This document shows, one piece after another, positions 14,350-19,886 of a DNA stretch of 19,886 nt. The stretch covers positions 1 through 19,886 of the forward strand of contig JAGWRJ010000807.1 in NCBI GenBank assembly GCA_028869725.1. The letters are read 5' to 3'. Source of the stretch: Alphaproteobacteria bacterium (GTDB taxonomy: Bacteria > Pseudomonadota > Alphaproteobacteria > Micropepsales > Micropepsaceae). Within the stretch, counting starts at the first letter, position 1. Each line of letters opens with the position of its first letter. Made by a program: the position numbers and the translations under genes. The notes under the pieces are model-generated. The model saw only the letters and a list, made by a program, of their open reading frames with translations, was not told where the DNA came from and searched no databases.

Positions 14350-15486
14350 ATGACGGAGACAAAGGGACTGGCGCCGATCTATCTCGACTACAATGCCAGC
14401 ACGCCGATCGATCCCGCGGTCGCGGCGGTCATGCGGCTCCTTCTCGAAACGGCTTTCGGCAACCCTTCGAGCGGCCATTGGGCTGGCGCCCCGGCCAAAG
14501 CCGCACTCGAACATGCGCGTGGCCAGGTCGCTTTGCTGCTTGGTTGCGCGGCCGACGAGATCGTCTTCACGAGCGGCGGCAGTGAGGCGAACAATCTCGC
14601 CCTCAAAGGCCTGTTCTTTGCGCGCGGCAGCCGGCCGTCGCATTTCATCACATCCGCGATTGAGCATCCGGCGATCCTGGCGCCCTGCCGGCATCTTGAG
14701 GGGATTGGCGCCAGCGTGACCTATGTCCCGGTTGATGGCAGCGGGCTTGTCGACCCCGTCGACATCCGCAAGGCGATTACCAAGGACACGTGTCTCATCA
14801 GCGTCATGCATGCGAACAACGAGGTCGGCACGATCCAGCCGATCGCCGAGATCGCGCAGATTGCGCGCGAGCACGGAATTCTCCTCCATACAGATGCGGC
14901 GCAGTCCGTCGGCAAGATCGCCACGAAAGTGGAGGAACTCGGTGTCGATCTGGTCTCGGTCGCGGGCCACAAGCTCTATGCGCCGAAGGGCGTCGGTGCG
15001 CTTTACATCCGGCGCGGTGTATCGCTTGAGCCTCTGATCCACGGCGCCGGGCATGAGGGCGGGCAGCGGGCCGGCACGGAGAGCGCCCTCTTGACCGCGG
15101 CGCTCGGCAAGGCCTGCACGATCGCGGAATCTGCGATCGGCATGCCCGCCGTGCGAGGCCTGCGCGACGCGTTCTGGGAGCGGCTCCGCGAGACGTTCGG
15201 GAATCGGGTGGTGCTTAACGGCCATCCCGAAAGACGTCTTCCCAATACGCTCAATGTCTCCTTCATCGGACAAAATGGCGCCGATATCCTTGCGCGAATG
15301 CCGGAGGTGGCCGCCTCCACCGGTTCGGCTTGCCATTCCGGCGCGATCACCTTGTCGCCCGTTCTCAAGGCCATGGGCATTGCGCCCGGGACCGGCCTGG
15401 GCGCGATCCGCTTCAGCCTGGGCCGCGGCACGACGGAGGATGAGATCATTTCGGTGGTCGACAGACTGCGCCGGGTGATCGCGTGA
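14350..15486 (+). CDS. Cysteine desulfurase (NifS/IscS-like)
   Basis: A 378-residue PLP enzyme of class V aminotransferases. Conserved features (numbered from ATG 14350): IYLDYNASTPIDP at the N-terminus, TSGGSEANNLAL, H106 (IEHPAI), the HANNEVGTIQP loop, D182 (LHTDAAQS), PLP-binding K208 in SVAGHKLYAPKGVG, and catalytic C328 in STGSACHSG. Expected reaction: L-cysteine to alanine with a persulfide on C328. The active-site loop SACHSG is of the short, NifS-like group II kind. A TTG start at 14341 would overlap the DsrE stop; ribosome sites are weak for both, so translation may be coupled. The family also includes selenocysteine lyases, which cannot be excluded. Confidence 0.92.
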   Translation: MTETKGLAPIYLDYNASTPIDPAVAAVMRLLLETAFGNPSSGHWAGAPAKAALEHARGQVALLLGCAADEIVFTSGGSEANNLALKGLFFARGSRPSHFITSAIEHPAILAPCRHLEGIGASVTYVPVDGSGLVDPVDIRKAITKDTCLISVMHANNEVGTIQPIAEIAQIAREHGILLHTDAAQSVGKIATKVEELGVDLVSVAGHKLYAPKGVGALYIRRGVSLEPLIHGAGHEGGQRAGTESALLTAALGKACTIAESAIGMPAVRGLRDAFWERLRETFGNRVVLNGHPERRLPNTLNVSFIGQNGADILARMPEVAASTGSACHSGAITLSPVLKAMGIAPGTGLGAIRFSLGRGTTEDEIISVVDRLRRVIA

Positions 15487-16208
15487 GCGCGGCGGCTGCG
15501 CCGCCCATGATCGGCTTCGAGGTCTATAGGGCCTGGCGGGCAAGCACGCTTGGTGCCGTGACGGAGGCGATCGAGCAGCGCCTGATCCTCGAGCTGATGG
15601 GCGAGCTCAAGGGCTCTAGCGTTCTGGATGTCGGCTGTGGCGACGGCGCGCTGGCGTGTGCAGCGGCCTCGCGCGGCGCCCAGATGTCCGGTGTCGATCC
15701 GGATCCTGCGATGCTCGATGCCGCGCGCCGGCGGGCCGAACAAGCAGGCGTCAAGATGGACTTCAGGGAGGGCCGCATCGAGCAGCTTCCCTTCGCCGAT
15801 GCGAGCTTCGACGTCGTCACGGCGGTCACCGTTCTCTGCTTTGTTGCCGATGCGCGCGGAGCGATGCGCGAGATGGCGCGTGTGCTGCGCCCGGGCGGGC
15901 GCCTTGTCCTAGGCGAACTCGGGAGATGGAGCCCGTGGGCCGCGATCCGCCGCTTGCGGGGCTGGCTGGGCGCGAAGACCTGGAAAACTGCACGATTCCG
16001 TACGGCTGGCGAGTTGCGCGCGCTTGCCGAGCAGGCAGGGCTTTCTGTCACGGCGATCCGCGGCGCTGTCTTCTATCCGCCGCTTGGCCTTTGCGGCCGC
16101 CTCGTGGCACCGCTCGATCCGTGGCTTGGGCGTCATACGACCATGGGCGCCGCCTTCATCGCCCTCAAAGCCACAAGACCGCGGGATCACGGGGGGCGTG
16201 AAGCGTGA
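15483..16208 (+). CDS. SAM-dependent methyltransferase (class I)
   Basis: A 241-residue methyltransferase of the Methyltransf_11/UbiE-like type. Motif I is VLDVGCGDG (47-55), the acidic end of beta 2 is GVDPDP (70-75), the motif around beta 4 is LPFADASFDVVTA (102-114), and RVLRPGGRLVLGE (133-145) is the post-motif helix and strand. The C-terminal part (EQAGLSVTAIRGAVFYPP) is typical of small-molecule or ubiquinone-type members. The arsenic-methylating ArsM Cys pairs are absent. The GTG start overlaps the desulfurase stop (GTGA), so the two are coupled; ATG 15507 is an alternative. The acceptor is unknown; the context hints at a thiol or other sulfur compound. Confidence 0.9.
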   Translation: MSAAAAPPMIGFEVYRAWRASTLGAVTEAIEQRLILELMGELKGSSVLDVGCGDGALACAAASRGAQMSGVDPDPAMLDAARRRAEQAGVKMDFREGRIEQLPFADASFDVVTAVTVLCFVADARGAMREMARVLRPGGRLVLGELGRWSPWAAIRRLRGWLGAKTWKTARFRTAGELRALAEQAGLSVTAIRGAVFYPPLGLCGRLVAPLDPWLGRHTTMGAAFIALKATRPRDHGGREA

Positions 16209-17485
16209 CGTCGGATTCATCCGCATCTCATAGCATCCGGCTGGGGCTGCACGAGAACTGGCCGCAATTCTCCCTGCTGGTCCTTATCAACGCCTTTGTC
16301 GGTGGTATGGTTGGGCTGGAGCGGACGGTGGTTCCCCTGATCGGTGCCGAGGAATTCAAAATCGCCTCGACCACCGTCGTCGTCTCCTTCATCGTCAGTT
16401 TCGGCGTCGTCAAGGCGCTTGCCAATCTGGTCTCGGGACACTTCGCCGATCTCTATGGCCGCAAGCACATGCTGGTGCTGGGCTGGCTTGTGGGCCTGCC
16501 GGTGCCGTTCATGATCGCTTGGGGGCCGAGCTGGGGCTGGATCGTGGCCGCCAATGCGCTGCTCGGAATCAACCAGGGCTTCGCCTGGTCGATGACGGTG
16601 ATCATGAAGATCGATCTGGTCGGCCCCAAATCGCGCGGGCTTGCCGTCGGCCTCAACGAATTCGCCGGCTATCTCGCCGTCGGCGTCACGGCCTTTCTCA
16701 CCGGCTATATCGCCCAGCATTATGGTCTGAGGCCCCAGCCCTTCTATCTCGGGATCTGTTATGCCGTGCTTGGTCTCGGCCTTTCGGTCCTTACGGTACG
16801 CGACACCCGGCATCACGTAAGCCACGAAGTGGCGCACCACACGGCAGGCAGCGAAGCGATCACGTTCCGGGAAGTGTTCCGCCGCGCCTCCTTCGGTGAC
16901 AGAAATCTCTTCGCGGCCTCCCAGGCGGGCCTTGTCAACAATCTCAATGACGGCATGAGCTGGGGCATCTTCCCGCTCTTTTTCGCCGCATTTGGCCTCA
17001 GTGTGGAGCGCATCGGCATTCTCAAGGCGGTTTACCCCGCGGTGTGGGGCGTGCTCCAAACGGTCACCGGCCCCTTGAGCGATCGCTGGGGCCGCAAGGG
17101 CCTGATTGTCGCCGGCATGTGGGTACAGGCCGCCGGACTCTTTCTGACGGCCGCGACCCGCGGTTTTGGCTGGTGGCTGTTGGCGAGTCTGCTGCTCGGT
17201 CTCGGCACGGCCATGGTCTATCCCACGCTCATCGCCTCCGTCTCTGATGCCTCGCATCCGTCCTGGCGGGCACGCTCCTTGAGCGTCTACCGCTTCTGGC
17301 GCGATCTCGGCTATGCCATCGGCGCATTGTCCGGCGGTATCATCGCGGACCTGTTCGGGCCCGCCTGGGCCATCGCCGCCATTGGCGTTGTCACGGCCGT
17401 CTCGGGTGTGGTGGTCGCTGTCTCGATGGTCGAACACGGGCACATAAGTGCCGTCGCCGAAGCAGATAACGTCGAAAACCGATAA
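16205..17485 (+). CDS. MFS transporter, probable drug/metabolite exporter
   Basis: A 426-residue, 12-helix major facilitator. Motif A appears in both halves: GHFADLYGRK (78-87) after helix 2 and GPLSDRWGRK (289-298) after helix 8. Helices are visible as hydrophobic blocks through 24-420. The central cytoplasmic loop holds a His cluster (HHVSHEVAHH, 203-212). The start GTG overlaps the methyltransferase stop (GTGA) with GGGGGG eight bases upstream. No substrate can be named; being the last gene of the sulfur cluster, it probably exports its product or a by-product (inference). No terminator is visible after it. Confidence 0.92.
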   Translation: MTSDSSASHSIRLGLHENWPQFSLLVLINAFVGGMVGLERTVVPLIGAEEFKIASTTVVVSFIVSFGVVKALANLVSGHFADLYGRKHMLVLGWLVGLPVPFMIAWGPSWGWIVAANALLGINQGFAWSMTVIMKIDLVGPKSRGLAVGLNEFAGYLAVGVTAFLTGYIAQHYGLRPQPFYLGICYAVLGLGLSVLTVRDTRHHVSHEVAHHTAGSEAITFREVFRRASFGDRNLFAASQAGLVNNLNDGMSWGIFPLFFAAFGLSVERIGILKAVYPAVWGVLQTVTGPLSDRWGRKGLIVAGMWVQAAGLFLTAATRGFGWWLLASLLLGLGTAMVYPTLIASVSDASHPSWRARSLSVYRFWRDLGYAIGALSGGIIADLFGPAWAIAAIGVVTAVSGVVVAVSMVEHGHISAVAEADNVENR

Positions 17486-17691
17486 ACCACCGTGGCACAT
17501 TGCCGAGAGAGACGCCAAGCCATGTGGGTGTAAGAATTATCGGCCTCACCTGACTGGAAGCGGCGCGGCTACAAGCCGAAGTGGGCGTCGACGACGTGCA
17601 ATCGTCGGAAGCGAATTATACCTCAGCCGAGACCTTGAAGCGCAACGGGACGATTTCTTCATCCTCTGGCGGCCACGCGGCGGTTTTGCGT

Positions 17692-17833
17692 TGGGGCCGC
17701 TATTTGCTCTTCGGCCAGCCGGACCTCGAGCGCGTTGAACGGATCTTCAAGCGGTATGGGGAAGTTGCCTTCTTTCTCAGGACGGCTGGTACCCGTCATG
17801 TCGAACTCTCGCTCCTTATGGGGCCTCGATTAA
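17692..17833 (+). pseudogene. Decayed DedA/VTT-type membrane protein fragment
   Basis: Frame one reads WGRYLLFGQPDLERVERIFKRYGEVAFF (17692-17775), and the next frame continues FSGRLVPVMSNSRSLWGLD before TAA (17831-17833). Joined, they fit the central DedA (VTT) segment: GRY..L....LER..RFF.R.G..AVFF.GR.LP..R. Both flanks lack the rest of the domain, and one frameshift near 17774 breaks it. It is a relic; a frame open from 17581 to 17889 has no better interpretation. Confidence 0.45.
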
Positions 17834-17898
17834 GCAATGCCCAGAAGCTCGCGACGTCTTACACCCGAGCGTTCGGCTCCGATCCATGAGCAACATTG

Positions 17899-17915
17899 GC
17901 AAAATACAATTTTGC
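17899..17915. repeat. Short hairpin-forming inverted repeat upstream of the TPR gene
   Basis: GCAAAAT-ACA-ATTTTGC is a perfect 7-base inverted repeat with a 3-base loop. A second repeat, CTTTGG...CCAAAG, follows at 17922-17941. It could be an operator or RNA hairpin in the TPR leader; it makes the TTG start at 17896 unlikely. Confidence 0.35.
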
Positions 17916-18021
17916 TGAAGGCTTTGGATTTCGGGCCAAAGGGCACATAGTCTACAGCGACAATACTGCCGGAGGCGAGGGCTTGCATCCCCAGCCCGAT
18001 ATTAAGGCGGCGACGGCCACG

Positions 18022-18924
18022 ATGATCGTGGCGACACTGGTGGCTTCATTTGCGATCGCAGCGAGTCCGCCGCCAGGGTTTTCCTCTTGCGCCGATCAAC
18101 GCGTCTACTCGCCAGGCCGCAGGATCAATGCGTGCACGGCATTGTTGAAGAGGCCAGGTCTAAGCAGCGTTGATAGAGCTTTGATCTATTACAGCCGCGG
18201 CACTGCGCTGTGCGAGAAGGGGGATCTGAACCGCGCTTTTGACGATCTCACGCGTGCCCTTGAACTCGCGCCGGAGCTTGAGGTGGCATATGTCAGTCGC
18301 GGAATCGTTCGTCGAGATCTCGGCCAAGATCTGCTGGCGATCCGCGACTATGACATCGCTCTCTCACTGCAACCGAAAGATGCTCGCGCCTTTAGCAATC
18401 GCGCAGCGGCGGAATTCGATCTAGGGGCGCTAGACCGTTCGCTTGCAGATTATACTCGTAGCATTGAGCTGTTACCCAAGAATGCCCGTGCCTATCGCAA
18501 TCGGGCTATCGTCCACGATGCGATGGGGGAACTTGAGCAAGCGAAGAGTGATTATTCCGTGGCAATCTCGTTAAAGCCAACGGACTGGTCTGCCTTTGAC
18601 GGACGCTGCTACGTGCTTCTCGAACTAGGGCATCCCAAGGCCGCGCTTGTCGATTGTATCATCGCAACGCGGCACACGCCGCGCTCCGCTGCGGCATGGG
18701 ATTCCAAGGGACTCGTCCTTCTTCGGCTTGGGCGGGGCAAGGCTGCCATCCGGGCCTTCAACCGGGCTCTTCACCTGTCGCCGGGCTTGGCGACCTCGTT
18801 GTATGGCCGTGGCATCGCCAAAAACCGGTTGCGGCGGCCGGACGGTGCAGCCGACATTGAGCGTGCTCGCCGCGAAGACCCCAAAATATCATCGAAAATG
18901 GCTCGCCTGGGGATTTCCGAATGA
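18022..18924 (+). CDS. Secreted tetratricopeptide-repeat protein
   Basis: A 300-residue protein from ATG 18022 with an export signal (MIVATLVASFAIAAS) and two early Cys (C23 and C38) in CADQRVYSPGRRINACTALL, a pattern common at the start of periplasmic TPR proteins. Seven TPR repeats of 34 residues run from about residue 52 to 290, for example RALIYYSRGTALCEKGDLNR and ARAYRNRAIVHDAMGELEQA. It is a periplasmic protein-protein scaffold of unknown partner. The frame is open from TTG 17896, but the extra 42 residues hide the signal peptide and cross an inverted repeat. The stop overlaps the ATG of the next gene (ATGA). Confidence 0.85.
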   Translation: MIVATLVASFAIAASPPPGFSSCADQRVYSPGRRINACTALLKRPGLSSVDRALIYYSRGTALCEKGDLNRAFDDLTRALELAPELEVAYVSRGIVRRDLGQDLLAIRDYDIALSLQPKDARAFSNRAAAEFDLGALDRSLADYTRSIELLPKNARAYRNRAIVHDAMGELEQAKSDYSVAISLKPTDWSAFDGRCYVLLELGHPKAALVDCIIATRHTPRSAAAWDSKGLVLLRLGRGKAAIRAFNRALHLSPGLATSLYGRGIAKNRLRRPDGAADIERARREDPKISSKMARLGISE

Positions 18925-19286
18925 AAATGGCTATTCGGCGCACCGTGTACCACAGAGGTGCGATTGTGCTGTCGATCTTGCTCATCTGGGGGACGGTCCG
19001 TCCAAATGGTTTGACTGCGGTTGTGCGGGCGGCGCCTGCTTCCGCCGTTACCCGCGTCGCGATGAACCGTGCATCCGCGACCCTACAGAGCGGTCCCAAA
19101 CAAGGGGCGTCGGCGGTTAGCTCGACCAGAGCAGTGCGGAAGCGCTGTAGGCTTGAGAGGCGGTGTTACCAGGAGCAGGTCGGAACGCGGCCGGTTTGCT
19201 GGCCCCCGGAATCGCCGACATGCATGAGCGAGCCAGTCATGAAGACGGTATGTCTTCGGGTGCGACCCTCGTCTTGTCAAAAATGA
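18921..19286 (+). CDS. Small exported Cys-rich hypothetical protein
   Basis: A 121-residue protein that starts inside the TPR stop codon (ATGA overlap), which suggests translational coupling. A hydrophobic segment (GAIVLSILLIWGTV, 13-26) serves as signal peptide or anchor. The C-terminal half has six Cys (RKRCRLERRCYQEQ, VCWPPESPTCMSE, VCLRVRPSSCQK), enough for three disulfides. No family is recognised. Its last 50 bases overlap the 3' end of the minus-strand histidine kinase gene, which weakens the call. Codon choice in the second half is also constrained by that overlap. Confidence 0.45.
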   Translation: MKMAIRRTVYHRGAIVLSILLIWGTVRPNGLTAVVRAAPASAVTRVAMNRASATLQSGPKQGASAVSSTRAVRKRCRLERRCYQEQVGTRPVCWPPESPTCMSEPVMKTVCLRVRPSSCQK

Positions 19287-19886
19287 TCTCCACACGTAGG
19301 CCCGGATTGTTGTCGGCCAAGTGAATTCGTGCGCCGTGGTAACGCGCAATGGCGCCTACGAGGGACAGGCCAAGACCACTGCCGGGTGTTGAGCGGCTTC
19401 GCTCAAGGCGATAGAAGCGGCGGAAAACGCGCTCACGCTCCTCCGCCGGGATGCCGGGCCCGGAATCGGCCACTGCCGCCACGACCTGATCCGGCGACCG
19501 CACGAGCGAAATGCGGATCGCGCTCCCGGATGGTGAATGCGTCATCGCGTTCTCGATGAGATTGACGAACGCTTGGCTTAGCATGGCCTGATCGCCGGAC
19601 ACCGTGACGCTGGGCGTGATGTGGGTTTCCAGGCGGTGACCGCTGTCTTCCGCAGCAGGACCGTACAACTCGGCCAATTCGGTGAGCAAAGCAGACAAGT
19701 CGATGCTCTCGAGGGGAATACCAGCCGTGCCGCTTTCGATCTGGCCGATGCGGAGCAGGGCCGAAAACGTCGCCAGAATGGTCTCGCTCTCGGCGATCGC
19801 CTCTTCGACGGCCTGGCGGTAATCCGCGATGTTCGAACTCTCACTGTGGACCGCCTCGAGATGATGGCGCAGACGCGTCAGGGGCG
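19237..19886 (-). CDS. Sensor histidine kinase, C-terminal part (runs off window)
   Basis: This frame continues unbroken to the window edge, so the gene is partial and its N-terminus lies beyond 19886. The visible part begins PLTRLRHHLEA, just after the H-box (expected H-D-L-R-T), then the second HisKA helix (AIAESETILATFSALLRIGQIESG). The HATPase follows with N box VNLIENAMTHSPSG, G1 DSGPGIPAEE, F box VFRRFYRLERS and G2 GSGLGLSLV. It is a classical transmembrane-type kinase of the EnvZ/HAMP group, judging by the kinase core. The response regulator would be expected just outside the window. Confidence 0.92.
   Translation of the reverse strand, partial: PLTRLRHHLEAVHSESSNIADYRQAVEEAIAESETILATFSALLRIGQIESGTAGIPLESIDLSALLTELAELYGPAAEDSGHRLETHITPSVTVSGDQAMLSQAFVNLIENAMTHSPSGSAIRISLVRSPDQVVAAVADSGPGIPAEERERVFRRFYRLERSRSTPGSGLGLSLVGAIARYHGARIHLADNNPGLRVEIIFDKTRVAPEDIPSS

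Larger units (their letters stand above)
17486..18021. other. Region between MFS gene and TPR gene
   Basis: Apart from the DedA-like fragment, I see no gene here. Near its end are two inverted repeats: GCAAAAT/ATTTTGC with a 3-base loop (17899-17915) and CTTTGG/CCAAAG with an 8-base loop (17922-17941). They lie 80 to 120 bases upstream of the TPR start. Confidence 0.45.

Noticed and set aside
14164..15543. 459-codon minus-strand frame antisense to the desulfurase
   Set aside because: Arg/Asp/Gly-rich shadow with no family features; the plus-strand enzyme is certain.
15483..16208. Arsenite methyltransferase (ArsM) call for the methyltransferase
   Set aside because: The conserved arsenic-binding Cys residues of ArsM are not present, and no other ars enzyme is in the cluster.
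16217..17518. 433-codon minus-strand frame antisense to the MFS gene
   Set aside because: Typical GC-rich shadow of a well-recognised transporter; its translation shows no domain.
17896..18021. TTG start of the TPR gene
   Set aside because: It would bury the signal peptide, lies in an inverted repeat and lacks a ribosome site.

Overview
The window is GC-rich and reads as a Hyphomicrobiales-like alphaproteobacterium. The grounds are a haem-PAS FixL oxygen kinase, a Ros/MucR regulator, two PAS_5-type proteins (a domain common in alphaproteobacteria), a bactofilin, and a PilZ protein, all typical of that group. No rRNA, tRNA or CRISPR array was seen.

Layout. 1-1800: a small secreted protein, a two-helix membrane protein split by a frameshift at a T9 run, and a PNPOx-like flavin protein. 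1796-4386 (minus): a two-gene unit of a YfiR-like periplasmic protein and a TonB-dependent receptor. 4786-6740 (minus): a DUF488 protein downstream of fixL. 7330-10643: a dense regulatory block with a PAS_5 protein, MucR-like regulator, PilZ protein, bactofilin, lone receiver domain, small CxxC protein and small membrane protein. The 9741-9949 intergenic region carries a FixK/FNR-type palindrome and a FixJ-like double site. 10717-11198 is a graveyard: an istB (IS21) remnant abutting a dead second copy of the lone receiver gene. A second PAS_5 protein follows.

12071-17485 is the most interesting stretch. An ArsR-rhodanese fusion regulator is divergent from a six-gene plus-strand cluster: a persulfide-dioxygenase-like MBL protein, a SHOCT membrane protein, a DsrE-like protein, a cysteine desulfurase, a SAM methyltransferase and an MFS transporter. 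The last three open reading frames overlap or abut. A perfect 9+8+9 palindrome lies in the divergent promoter. I infer a reactive-sulfur (or chalcogen) sensing, handling, methylation and export system; this is not proven.

17486-19886: a decayed DedA-like fragment, two small inverted repeats, a secreted seven-TPR protein coupled to a small Cys-rich exported protein, and, on the minus strand, the C-terminal part of a sensor histidine kinase running off the window end.
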